Source of the DNA: Trissonchulus latispiculum
Lineage: Eukaryota > Nematoda > Enoplea > Enoplida > Ironidae
Direction of reading: 5' to 3'
Assembly (NCBI GenBank): GCA_030248195.1
Contig: JASAND010020963.1
Location: 1 to 64,000, forward strand
Length of the DNA: 64,000 nucleotides
Shown here piece after piece: positions 1-9,473 of this stretch (positions are counted from its first letter, which is position 1; each line of letters starts with the position of its first letter). A program made the position numbers and the translations under genes. A model generated the notes under the pieces. It did not search any database and had not been told where the DNA came from. It saw only the letters and a program-made list of their open reading frames with translations.

Positions 1-45
1 TTAACATAAGCAAAATTATATTTTCGCAAAAACATTTATGTTAAA
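1..45. other. Polinton intergenic leader
   Basis: Short AT-rich sequence before the packaging ATPase. No gene is visible. The capsid and protease genes that usually accompany this ATPase in Polintons would lie to the left, outside the window. Confidence 0.4.
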
Positions 46-789
46 ATGATGAGCGATAATTCTGAAGAAGAAATATTTGAAATTATAGACTATGGTTCTG
101 TTTATGATGACAGTGACCCGGAGCACCGAGAAAGTATCAATTTAATTCCACAGCAACCATTTAGGCTTCTAATTGTTGGACCATCCGATTGTGGAAAAAC
201 AAATCTGCTCCTAAATTTGTTATTGAAGTTCCTTCTCTACAGCAAGTTGTACTTGTATTCAAGTTATATTGAACAAAATGCCTACAGGTTTCTATGCTCA
301 CAGCTACCGGCGGAGATGCTGGTTTGTGGAAGCTCACCTGGTGATGTACCCGATGTTAGCACAATGGATCCTGCACATGAAAATATAGTGGTATTCGACG
401 ATTTTGTTTGTGTGAAAGATCAAGATACTTTCACAAACTATTTCGTAAAAGGTAGGCACAAAAATGTCAGCGTAATTTATTTGGCCCAAAGCTTCTATCG
501 CATACCAAAAGACATTCGACTGAACTGAAACTATTTCATTATATTCAAGCATCCTTCAGAGCGCGAGGTTACAGAGTTGACAACGGATCTTGCTGGTCGT
601 TTACCGAAGGATTTATTCAAGTCACTCTACAAAACAGCCGTTTCGGATCCATACGGATTTCTACTTATCGATAGGAAAACAAACTTCAAGTGGCTAGAGT
701 TTCGAAAGGGATTTAGCGAATTATTTCGAACACTTTTGCGGAAACGAGAATATGGACGGAACATTCAACTTGTTTTTTCATATGACTGA
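46..789 (+). pseudogene. Polinton A32-like DNA-packaging ATPase, one in-frame stop
   Basis: FtsK/HerA-superfamily ATPase of the kind that pumps DNA into capsids in Polintons, adintoviruses and large DNA viruses. The first open piece (46-528) shows a Walker A motif GPSDCGKT near residue 46 and a Walker B-like hydrophobic stretch ending in FDDF near residue 125. A single in-frame TGA at 526-528 interrupts the frame; it then stays open in the same frame to 789. The total of about 247 codons fits the family. The downstream gene overlaps its last codons (ATG at 782, stop at 787-789), a compact viral-type arrangement. The next genes (zinc ribbon, integrase, PolB) confirm a Polinton. The copy is probably inactive because of the stop. 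Confidence 0.85.
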
Positions 790-1414
790 TCGCTCTCAAA
801 AGTCCATTACGTTGCCTTCTCTACGAGCTCCACAAATCACGTCATTATCATTGCATCGAAGCGCTCTTGGAAGCGCGGAAATAAAAGTAGTGCTTTCTGA
901 TCTAAGCGAATATATGGTTCAGTGGCCACCAAGGGATTTGCAACTGTTACACTCTATCTGTGGACGAGTTGATAGGATTCGCTTGGGAATACCCAATGTT
1001 ACTCAATTTGAAATATCCGAAGATAGCTACCCTTTGAAATCTATCTTACCGCTGGGGTCTACTGTATTGAAACGAGGACATATGCTAGACTTGGACAAAG
1101 ACAACAACGAAATTATTGTAAGCGAAGACGGGTTGTTCTCACTTAGAAATGCAGTGGCATTTTCTATTGAAGGAAATGATGCAAATGACAAAATTTCCTT
1201 CAGATGGTATGTGCGTTCGCTTTCTGGTTCCTTCAGATGGACAGCTTTAGAGAATTCAGCCCACGGTTGCCTGAATCCAAAAGAAGCCGTTTTGGACATG
1301 CCTTTTGAACGTCACACTCCTTGTCGACTCAGGCTTTATGTTGAGGTTAGCAGCCAAAACCAGGTTTTCGTCACTGTACATAAGCTTTCTGTTATCATCG
1401 AAAAATTATCGTAA
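782..1414 (+). CDS. Polinton small protein of unknown function
   Basis: An intact frame of about 210 codons between the ATPase and the zinc-ribbon gene. I chose the ATG at 782 because it overlaps the ATPase stop as in compact viral operons; an in-frame ATG at 752 would overlap more. The sequence is rich in beta-prone segments, has no membrane segment, signal peptide or cysteine motif, and ends in a hydrophobic tail. Its position and size would suit a minor virion protein, but I do not recognise a family, so the function is open. It is one of the few unbroken frames in this element. Confidence 0.6.
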   Translation: MTDRSQKSITLPSLRAPQITSLSLHRSALGSAEIKVVLSDLSEYMVQWPPRDLQLLHSICGRVDRIRLGIPNVTQFEISEDSYPLKSILPLGSTVLKRGHMLDLDKDNNEIIVSEDGLFSLRNAVAFSIEGNDANDKISFRWYVRSLSGSFRWTALENSAHGCLNPKEAVLDMPFERHTPCRLRLYVEVSSQNQVFVTVHKLSVIIEKLS

Positions 1415-1430
1415 AATTTTTGTAAATAAA

Positions 1431-1580
1431 ATGACTTCCTACTGCCTTTTCTGTAAACGGAAAACAGCCAATATTTGTCCACGTATAATTATGTTACGCA
1501 ACGGTCGTAGAGCAACAAAATCTGTATGTGCCGTTTGTAGAAAAATTAAGTACACCTTCCTGAAAACATCACGTAAGTAA
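1431..1580 (+). CDS. 49-aa zinc-ribbon protein, DUF5679-like
   Basis: Tiny intact frame with two CxxC knuckles, YCLFCK at residues 4-9 and CAVCRK near residues 32-37, separated by NGRRATKS. The pattern YCxxCK...NGRxAxKxxCxxC is the DUF5679 zinc-ribbon seen in large DNA viruses and Polinton-type elements; its function is unknown. It starts 16 bases after the preceding stop and ends directly before the integrase ATG, so it is probably part of the same gene cluster. A longer overlapping frame from 1305 is possible, but the ATG at 1431 gives the domain cleanly. Confidence 0.6.
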   Translation: MTSYCLFCKRKTANICPRIIMLRNGRRATKSVCAVCRKIKYTFLKTSRK

Positions 1581-1581
1581 A

Positions 1582-2643
1582 ATGAGTGATCAGTTGAAGA
1601 AAATCTACTATGATCCAAAGTGCCGCTTTTCCGGAATTAATGCCTTAGTTCGAAAACTGAAAGAGCAAAACATTGATATTCCACGAAGCGACGTTCAGAA
1701 GTGGCTTAAACACCAAGTTACGTATACACTTCACAAACCGGTTAAACATAAATTCAGTACGCAAAGGGTTTACGTGCATAGAATTGATGAGCAATGGCAA
1801 GCGGACCTTGTCGATATGATAGCGTACTCTCAACATAATAAGGGATATCAGTATATTTTAACGGTAATTGATTGTTTCAGCAAATATCTTTGGGCAAAAC
1901 CTTTAAGGACCAAACAACCGAAAGAAGTAGCTATGGCATTCGCTTCTATTTTCGCTAGCAGCAAGCGAAAACCAGTAAAATTGCAAACAGACCAGGGTCT
2001 AGAGTTTTACGGCAAGCATATTCAAAGTTTCTTCAGAGAGCACAGGATCAACCATTTCTCTACTTTCTCGGAAAAGAAGGCAAGCATCGTGGAAAGAGTT
2101 AATAGGACAATAAAAGAGAAAATGTGGAAATACTTTACTGCCGAGGAAACCTATACATGGATCGACGTGCTTCAAAAGCTAGTGTCCAACTATAACTCGT
2201 CCACTCACAGAAGCATAAAGATGAAGCCTAGGGATGTAAATAAATCAAATGAAGTTCAGGTGCACAAAACTCTGTATGGTGAAGTGGAGCAACAAGGAAA
2301 ATTGGACATTCGAGTAGGTGATAAAGTTAGAATTACCAAGTATAAACGGAAATTGTTCGATAAAGGGTATCTACCAAACTGGACGGAAGAGATATTCATA
2401 GTGGGAAACGTTTTTAGATCAGCACCGCCTACTTACACTCTTCGTGACTGGAACGGTGAGGAAATAAGGGGGAAATTCTACAAGCATGAAATTCAAAAGG
2501 TGCTGGACACCGGCGACTACCGCGTTGAAAAAGTGTTGAAACGAAGAAAGCTAAACGGTAAGCCTCAGGTACTGGTAAAATGGAAAGAATATCCCAACAG
2601 TTTCAATCAGTGGATTGAAGAAAACAAAATTCAAAACTATTAA
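1582..2643 (+). CDS. Polinton integrase, rve core with C-terminal chromodomain
   Basis: Intact 353-residue retroviral-type integrase. The catalytic triad is visible as WQADLVDM (Asp about 75), LQTDQGLEF (Asp about 137) and SIVERVNRT (Glu about 171). A basic SH3-like stretch follows (residues about 240-290), then a chromodomain at about 310-350 with YRVEKVLKRR, VLVKWKEY and NQWIEE, which in this family is thought to steer insertion to marked chromatin. Integrases of this form insert Polinton DNA and make short target duplications. It starts one base after the zinc-ribbon stop. No catalytic residue is missing, unlike most neighbours, which carry stops or frameshifts. Confidence 0.92.
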   Translation: MSDQLKKIYYDPKCRFSGINALVRKLKEQNIDIPRSDVQKWLKHQVTYTLHKPVKHKFSTQRVYVHRIDEQWQADLVDMIAYSQHNKGYQYILTVIDCFSKYLWAKPLRTKQPKEVAMAFASIFASSKRKPVKLQTDQGLEFYGKHIQSFFREHRINHFSTFSEKKASIVERVNRTIKEKMWKYFTAEETYTWIDVLQKLVSNYNSSTHRSIKMKPRDVNKSNEVQVHKTLYGEVEQQGKLDIRVGDKVRITKYKRKLFDKGYLPNWTEEIFIVGNVFRSAPPTYTLRDWNGEEIRGKFYKHEIQKVLDTGDYRVEKVLKRRKLNGKPQVLVKWKEYPNSFNQWIEENKIQNY

Positions 2644-2666
2644 AAGTTATTTTTTCACTTATAAAA

Positions 2667-3208
2667 ATGGAAAAGAAAACAATTGGGATTCTTGAAAAAA
2701 GCAAACATCAAGTCTCAGCCACAGTAATTGACGATGATGATGAACATTCAACAAGAACTGGGGCAGTTGCAGACACAAAGCCGGACAAAGAAGCCAGCTC
2801 TGAAACTCCGCTCAAATCAATCTTTCTTGAGTTTATTGACGAGGATGGTGCGTTTCAGATGACGTTTAGGCAAAGCGGGTATGAAGACGTTGAAGATATT
2901 GTTGACCTTCTTAAAATATTTCCAATCTGGTGGAGTCGAGTAACGGAACTTCGGCGATAACAATAATTGACGATGATGAACATTCAACAAAAACTGGGGC
3001 AGTTGTAGACACAAAGCCGGACAAAGAAGCCAGCTCTGAAACTCCGCTCAAATCAATCTTTCTTGAGTTTATTGACGAGGATGGTGCGTTTCAGATGACG
3101 TTTAGGCAAAGCGGGTATGAAGACGTTGCAGATATTGTTGACCTTCTTAAAAATATTTCCAATCTGGTGCAGTCGAGTAACGGAACTTTGGCGGGTATTG
3201 AGAAGTAA
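2667..3208 (+). pseudogene. Polinton small acidic protein, internally duplicated and frameshifted
   Basis: The frame from 2667 gives an acidic protein with VIDDDDEHST, then TKPDKEASSETPLKS, then FLEFIDEDGAFQMTF. The whole block is repeated in tandem: copy 1 is about 2720-2958 and copy 2 about 2960-3195, nearly identical. Copy 1 has one A fewer in the A-run after CTTCTTA (about 2912), which shifts the frame and ends it at 2960, while copy 2 reads to the stop at 3208. No known domain is recognised. The original gene was probably a single-copy protein of about 90-100 residues before the duplication. Confidence 0.55.
2720..3195. repeat. Tandem duplication, about 238-bp unit x2
   Basis: Two adjacent copies inside the small acidic gene, starting ACAGTAATTGACGATGATG (2720) and ACAATAATTGACGATGATG (2960). 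They differ by a few substitutions, a 3-base GAT difference and one base in an A-run, which indicates a recent duplication. Confidence 0.85.
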
Positions 3209-3246
3209 AAAATTTTATTTTCATTTAGTTTTAATTGGGTTATAAA

Positions 3247-3543
3247 ATGGGAACAGAAAACTGTGTCTCATACCACCAGCGTTACTATATCGAGAACAAG
3301 GAGCGGCTTGATGAACACAGCAGAGAATACTATTTGCGGAACAAAGAAAAGATAAATAAGAGAAGAATGATACATTACTTTGCTAACCGCGAGAAAGTGA
3401 GAGAATAAGCGAAAAGGAAAGAGGAATGCCAATACTGTCATAAATTGTTATGCTGTAAGTACTTGAAGAAACATGAAGAAAAATGCTCAAAATTGAGGAT
3501 GCGCATAACCACTTCTACGCAAACATTCAATCCTGAAAATTAA
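3247..3543 (+). pseudogene. Polinton small basic YY..NKE-repeat / zinc-finger protein, one in-frame stop
   Basis: From the ATG at 3247 the frame shows repeated YYxxNKE-type motifs (RYYIENKERL, EYYLRNKEKI), a charged helical pattern I associate with small proteins of Polintons and related viruses. A TAA at 3406-3408 stops it, after which the same frame continues to 3543 with a Cys/His cluster (CQYCHKLL, then HEEKC), a possible C2H2-type finger. Lysine and arginine richness suggests nucleic-acid binding; that is inference. About 98 codons in total. Confidence 0.5.
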
Positions 3544-3588
3544 ATTTTATTTTTTAATTCTCATTAAATTTATTTTCTTCTTATTAAA

Positions 3589-3966
3589 ATGAGAGAACAG
3601 GCTGGCGAAAGCGATCTCGATTTGGAGGTGAGCAGCGAAGCACTGGAGAAGGTTAAACATAGTCAGAAGCGACTAAAGTTTGGAGAAATTAAGCATCGAC
3701 TGCAACAGCGCCCAGAAAAACTACAATGTCCACTTTGCCAAAACCGCTATAAATTGTGGTGGTGATTCAATAAACACATTTCTAAAGGCCATAACAAACG
3801 GAATAGTTGGTATACATCCTTGATTCCTTTAAATTTGGAGGTGAACAATAATGTATTTCAGAAAGTTGCTGGAGGAAAGCTTAATCTTGAAAATACCAAA
3901 CGCAAACTGCGGCGGAATGTAGAACGGTTACAGTGCCCTGAGTGCCACAAGCTAGAAATGGTTTAA
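3589..3966 (+). pseudogene. Zinc-finger leader of the PolB gene, broken
   Basis: The frame from the ATG at 3589 encodes LQCPLCQNRYK followed by an in-frame TGA (3763-3765) and FNKHISKGHN, which together spell one C2H2 finger. A second finger start, LQCPECHKLE, reaches a TAA at 3964-3966. The matching histidine half (FNKHIEK) is found in the next frame from 3956, so a frameshift lies there. It is best read as the damaged N-terminal zinc-finger array of the DNA polymerase gene that follows, because the open frame from 3956 continues with further fingers straight into the polymerase. Confidence 0.55.
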
Positions 3967-5716
3967 TAAACACATTGAGAAACAGCAGTGCAGAGGCTAC
4001 GCTTGTAGCAAGTGCCTCCAGAGCTTTGGCTCGAAAAGAGATCTAGTTAGGCATGCTAAGGTCGCGCATGTCAATGTCAAGAAAAGTCCGAAAACCGCTG
4101 AAACCGTGGACAGACCAAACGCTCGTTCCAATACAGGGCATGTTTGTCAAATGTGCCAAAAGCATTTTAAACAAAAGAGTGCCTTAACAAGACACATCAA
4201 AGCTGTGCATACAGCTAAACACCGCTGCGAACAGTGCGACAGAACCTTCAAGACAATACAGAGCTACCAAGGACATATTAGAACTCATCGAAGTAAACCG
4301 AAGGCAGGTGATCCAACCGATTTTCGAAATTTGCATATATCAAAATTGCCCAGTGAGGACGATCCGGAGTTTGAAAATAGGATAAACGAGGATTGGATAA
4401 TCGATAAATCGGATGATTTTATTGAAGTTTACAAAGACAATTGGAGCAGAATCAGAACCCGATATGTCATCTCGCAGAAAGGTGTTCAAAACAGGTACAA
4501 TTTTAGACTGGAGAATTTATCGGAAATCAAGGAGTTGCTAAAAGCAATTTTCCACGTACAACAATGGCAGTTCAAGCTGAACCTGTCATTTGGCTTTGTT
4601 CTCAAAAACAGGGAAAATGGACAACTAAAATACCACTATGCATCAAACAACAGTAGGTATTTTAATGAACCAATCCATATTTCCAACGAAGGTGACTTGA
4701 ACCAAGCATTGAGCAAGCTAGACGAAGGAGATCCTTTGGAGTGGGCAAGACAGCAGCGTCCAAACACAAAATGGACAGTTTCGAATATTACCAACGCCTG
4801 TTTTTACGTAAACAAGCTAAGATCATTCCCCATAGGCGCGGCGAGGTATCTCCCAGACTATGTCAGAAACAACAGAGGAATCAATTCCTTAATCAAGGAC
4901 GACAACACTGGGAAGCCATACGAGGATGACAAGTGTTTCTTTCGGTGTCTTGCACTTGCGCTTGGTGCAGACATTCACGCGCTCCAACGTAAAACTGATC
5001 AGCTTATCAGACAGTGGCTTCCTCCTGGAAAGGAGTTTTGTGGCGTCCGCCTGGAGGAGCTAGACGGCCTTGAGCAGAAGTTTGACATAGAAATATTTGT
5101 GTATGAGCTAGGGCCTACTGATGACTCAAATGAGGCTGTTGCAACACTAATTCGTCGGCCAGTAGGAAAGCACTCTAAAAAGATGGCCGTAAATGTTTAC
5201 GAAAACCATTTTTGCTTCATAAAAGATTTGAGGAGGTTCACACAGACATGGCAGTGCTCCAATTGCGATAAACTATTTCACCACCACGGAATGTTCATGC
5301 GCCATTCAAGTAATTGTGAAAAGGGAATAAAACACACATTTCCAGGAGGAGGAGCTGGACCTGGAAAATCAATTCTTCAGAGAATCAGTGAGCTTGGTAT
5401 TCCCGTGCCTGAATGGTACTACCCCTTCAGGATAGCTTATGATTTCGAGTGCATGTTTCAATCCACGACTTATAAAAACGGACCAAAACTCATTTACGAG
5501 CAAGAACTGGTTCCAGCTTCAGTGTCTGTAGCATCCAATCTTCCCGGATTTGAGCAGCCGCAGTGTTTTATTAGTACAGGTGATCCGCAAGACTTAGTGG
5601 TTAGAATGAAAGCATATATGGAAAAAATTGCTGATAAAGCTTATGAACTACTCACACAAGCTTATGAAACCACTATTTCGGGCTTAACGAAACACGACAA
5701 GCTTAAGGCTGAGTAA
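3956..5716 (+). pseudogene. Protein-primed DNA polymerase B (Polinton), N-terminal part with zinc fingers and exonuclease motif I
   Basis: The frame is open from 3956; the first visible starts (for example GTG at 4106) are internal. It opens with C2H2 fingers (CSKCLQSFGSKRDLVRHAK, CQMCQKHFKQ...HIKAVH, CEQCDRTFKT...HIRTH), as in Polinton polymerases. A middle region of about 250 residues with CFFRCLALALG could be an added cysteine-protease-like segment; this is only a resemblance. Another finger (CSNCDKLFHHHGMFMRH) precedes the 3'-5' exonuclease motif I, AYDFECMF. The frame ends at a TAA (5714-5716) and the polymerase continues in a different frame from about 5728, so a frameshift separates the parts. 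Confidence 0.8.
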
Positions 5717-5727
5717 AGGCAGTTCCT

Positions 5728-7554
5728 GTGTTAGGTTTCAATTCTGGCAAATTCGATCTGAATCTCATAAAGTCATATCTCATTGCAGAAATGGTCAAGA
5801 GCGGTGACCGGGTTGGGAACACAATCAAAAAGAACAATAATTACATGGCTCTTTGCACTCAAAAACTATACTTTCTTGACATTACAAATTATCTAGCCGC
5901 TGGGACCTCTTATGCTAAATGGTTGCAAAGTTTTAAAATTCCTCAGGGAAAAGGTGTCTTTCCATACGAAGCTTTCACATCTCTAGAGTTCTTGAACCAA
6001 GGTTTCCCAAGTTTCGACCAATTCTATTCCTCACTGAGACAAGAACAGATCACCGTTGAGGACTACACAGCTCTGGATCAAATTTGGCGGGAAAACAACA
6101 TGAAGACAATGAGAGATCTGCTTATTTGGTACAACAATAGAGATGTCGAGCCCTTTCTACAGGCAGTACAAAAGATGGTGGATTTCTGGAAAACGATGGA
6201 TATTGACATGTTTAAAGGTGGGGCCATTTCTCTTCCCGGACTCGCCTACAAGCACATGATGAACCAACTCCCTAAATATACAATTCTCCCCTTTTGGAAT
6301 AAGTCCACCAAACATTGGCACACACTGTTACGGGATAACATTGTCGGCGGTCCCAGCATAGTATTTCACCGATATCACGAAGCCGGAATAACGGACATCA
6401 AAGGCCAAAAGGTGAAGCAGATTTTTGGGTACGACGGAAACGCGCTCTACTTGTGGTGCCTCATGCAAGAAATGCCCACAGGTCTCTACGCTGAATGGAA
6501 TCCAACAGAGAATGGAAACTTCCAAAGGCGGCTACAAAAGGGGCGAAAAGAAATAATGTGGCTAGAGTACATGTCCAAAGAGATGGGGGTTCTGGTAGAA
6601 CACGCCTACAATGGAGGTCAGAAAACTGTGGCTACGGCAAAAGTAGATGGGTGGGTCCCGGAAAAGAATCTCGTCCTCCAGTTTCATGGGTGCTACTTCC
6701 ACGGTCATTGTTGCGAGTTGGACAGAAATCAAGATGCACAAGATAGAGCTAAAAGAAGGAAAAGAACTGAAAGGGTCGCCCAGGCAATTAAAGATGGGGG
6801 TTTCGATCTTGTTGAAAAATGGGAATGCGAATTTGATAAAGAATTAAAAGACAACGCCGACCTGAAAGCGTTTGTAAAGGAGCATTTCTCTTTACCGAAG
6901 AAAGGGTCGTCGCTGTCAATGGAGAAAATGGTGGCCCTTATTAAAGCGAATCGTCTGTTTGGATTGGTGGAATTAGACATAGAAGTGCCAGAAGGAAAGA
7001 AAAAGATGTTCGCGGAAATGACTCCCATTTTCAAAAACGTCGAAGTCACGAGAGACGATATTGGTGACCATATGAAGGCATTTTGCGAGGACCAGGATCT
7101 TATGCATCGTCAGCGGAGATGTTTGATTGGAAGTTATTTTGGAAAAAAGATCCTTCTAGCGACACCACTAATGAGGTGGTACCTGAAGAAGGGGCTTGTT
7201 ATAACAAAAATTCACAGGGCAATAGAGTTTAAGCAAAAAACATGTTTTAAGCACTTGGGTGATGAGGTAACGAGACACCGCTCGGCAGCCGACACCGACC
7301 AAGATCAGTCCATCAAGGGAGAAATGTTCAAGCTTCTGGGCAATTCATACTACGGACGAACAATCACTAATGTTGAAAAACATGTGAACGCTAAGTTCTG
7401 TGAAGCAGCTGCAGCTAGCAGAGAGGTTAACAGTTGGCGTTTTCGAAGGCTGGATGATTTAGGAAATGGAATATATGAAACGCATACCGCTAAAGCGAAA
7501 ATTGCGCATCGGCTTCCTGGTGGGATTCTTTGTATACCAATATGCCAAGCTTAG
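5728..7554 (+). pseudogene. Protein-primed DNA polymerase B, middle part (exonuclease II-III, palm motifs A and B)
   Basis: A 608-codon open piece of the same gene. It shows exonuclease motif II (GFNSGKFDLNLI), exonuclease motif III (YNNRDVEPF), polymerase motif A (YDGNALYLWCL, catalytic Asp), the conserved FHGCYFHGH segment typical of this clade, and motif B (KLLGNSYYG). The protein would use a terminal protein as primer to copy the linear element. The frame closes at 7552-7554 and the catalytic motif C lies in another frame from 7592, so at least one frameshift is present. The part is otherwise uninterrupted over 1.8 kb, which suggests a fairly young copy. Confidence 0.9.
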
Positions 7555-7591
7555 GATGCTTCAATTCTACTACGACTGTCTCCAGTGACAT

Positions 7592-8062
7592 TTGGCCAAA
7601 GACACTTTCCAGCTGTGTCAGATGGATACAGACTCGCTGTACTTTGCATGCACGGAAACTGATTTGAACAGATGCATTCCATCAGTTAAGTCTGATAGTT
7701 GGAAAAAAGCTGTAGTGGAGTTCTTTGTACAGGATTCGAAGCAAAAGCGAATACCGGGCCTATTCAAGGAGGAATGGAGGGGGGAAAAACTAATTGCACT
7801 CTGCAGCAAAACTTACATAGCTTCCGGTGACACCAAAAAGATCTCCCACAATGGGGTTAGCAAGAAGCTTAACAGTTATACTCCAGCAGATTTCAAGCAA
7901 GTGCTTGATACAAGAAAGACACAGCCTGGGGTTAACAGAGGCTTTAGATGCCTCAACACAACAATGCTTAAGTACTTCCAGTCCAAGGACGCTCTCTCCT
8001 ACCTATACCCCAAGAGAGAGGTCCTGGCTGACGGCGTTTCCACCCGCCCGCTTCGAATCTGA
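7592..8062 (+). pseudogene. Protein-primed DNA polymerase B, C-terminal part (motif C)
   Basis: This frame supplies palm motif C, MDTDSLYF, with the metal-binding Asp pair, then CSKTYIA and the C-terminal YPKREVLADGVSTRPL ending at a TGA (8060-8062). This looks like the natural end of the family, so the gene spans about 3589-8062 in at least four frame segments. The next gene on the right is on the opposite strand, a tail-to-tail arrangement with only 18 bases between them. Confidence 0.88.
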
Positions 8063-8080
8063 AGCTCTCCCTGTTTCGGT

Positions 8081-8829
8081 TCAAATAGTTTGAATGAATG
8101 TCAAGCCTAACTTTTCACAAATCTGCTTCCACAGTTTGTCCTGCTCTCTAACCTTTTCCTTATTTTTGAGTAGTTGAGGATGAAACTCTTTTGGAATACC
8201 CTTTATTTCCATAAATTTGCGGAGTACGAAATCATAATTTAAAAAGTGCTTTCTGTCTGCTGGTTTCAACTGGTTGAAAATCACTTGTGTTTTTCCGAAA
8301 AGTTCTATAAAATATTCCGACGTTTCTGTGTCCAGAACTAAAGGCTTTTTATTTGTCAGCAGGAAAATTAAGTAATTTGCATTTTTGTAGTATTTTCTAT
8401 AAAATTTTCTTTTGTCTGGAAACTTGGTTTTGTCAAGTCTTCTTAGAACTTCAAATTTGAGGAAGCTTGGAGTAATTGTTGAGAAACCATAAATTTTCTG
8501 TTTTCGTAGCTCAGCTTTATGTCTTCGAACACTTCTGGCGGAATATCTACAACTTCTTTTTGTTGCAATTGACTCAGTTTGTTTATGAAATGATTCAACC
8601 GGTTGTGTTCAGTAACTGAACATTTCTATTTGTTTGATGTTTTATAATGCAGTCCGCAGAAATCGGTTAATCTCTCTATTACATAACCACACGATGCACA
8701 AAATATAAATGTAAATGGAATAGTGTTCATTTTCAAATCAAAACTACCGCAGCAGTCACACAGAAAACTGTTGTTCAGTGGCACTTGTTTGCTTTCCAGG
8801 TTCCTTTGTTCAAACGGTGCCTTTCTCAT
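8081..8829 (-). pseudogene. Polinton VLTF3-like late transcription factor, decayed
   Basis: On the minus strand the N-terminal piece (8829-8626) contains a zinc ribbon, CDCCGSFDLK...FCASCGYVIE. The C-terminal piece (8284-8081) has LNYDFVLRKFMEIKG and EQDKLWKQICEKLGL, the typical end of the VLTF3 family (poxvirus late transcription factor 3 homologues also carried by Polintons and virophages). The bases between (8285-8625) still read as related coding sequence in shifting frames, with LNHFINKLSQ and FYRKYYKNANY, so several frameshifts or stops have accumulated. It would be a virus-type regulator of structural genes. The orientation opposite to PolB is a plausible terminal arrangement. Confidence 0.7.
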
Positions 8830-8904
8830 TTTATTCTCTACTATATTACATTATAAATTTGAAGTTTTTGCTCTCACAATCATCTCTCAAAGCACCATGT
8901 CGCA

Positions 8905-8960
8905 AGAGGAGGCTGGCTAACGACGTCTCACCCACCCGCTCCGCCTCTGATGCCCTCCCT
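8905..8960 (+). other. Possible remnant of a second Polinton PolB 3' end
   Basis: The bases GCTAACGACGTCTCACCCAC... ending in CTCTGA resemble the end of the polymerase gene at 8027-8062 (GCTGACGGCGTTTCCACC...ATCTGA), with the stop codon aligned and about 70% identity over some 36 bases. This could be a relic of another element copy. It is short, so confidence is low. Confidence 0.25.
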
Positions 8961-8965
8961 CCCGA

Positions 8966-9196
8966 TCAAAAGTCGAAACTCCAAAACTCGCTCGTACCTC
9001 GAAATCAGGGTCGAACTTTTCTGGCTTTGCTGGCAATCCCTTTTGGGCAAAAAGGGAACATAGGCAAGCTTAGACTATATTGTAGGACACTTTCTAGTCA
9101 TTACACTATTGGCATTTAAGCCACTTCGTCATCGTTCGATTTAAATCAAAAGTCTAAACTCCAAAACTCGCTCGTACCTCGAAATCAGGGTCGAAA
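8966..9196. repeat. Direct repeat pair of about 48 bp, 181 bp apart
   Basis: The segment containing CTCCAAAACTCGCTCGTACC and CTCGAAATCAGGGTCGAA occurs at about 8966-9015 and again at about 9147-9196. The spacer holds no gene. Its place just past the last Polinton gene makes a terminal or subterminal repeat possible. Confidence 0.7.
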
Positions 9197-9255
9197 TGTG
9201 CACACTATACTACTCACCCAAATTTTGGCCATTTTTCGCGCTCACGGCGCGACTA

Positions 9256-9450
9256 CCCCCCCCCCCCCCCCAGTTGGGGGACGGGGTACCTGGGTTTTTT
9301 TTAAGGGGGGGGGGGGGTGGGTTTTGGGCGCCCCCCACTTTTTGGGCCTCCCACTCGACCCCTTCCCCTCCCCCCACTCAGCCCCACCCCCACTTTTTTG
9401 GGCTTCCCCACTCGACCTCTTCCCCCCCCCACTCACCATAAGGTGCCCAG
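9256..9450. repeat. Poly-C/poly-G low-complexity tract
   Basis: Long runs of C and G alternating with short AT words. Open frames across it are proline/glycine-rich artefacts of the base composition. Confidence 0.8.
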
Positions 9451-9473
9451 AAAATGCCAAATTTTAAGTATTT

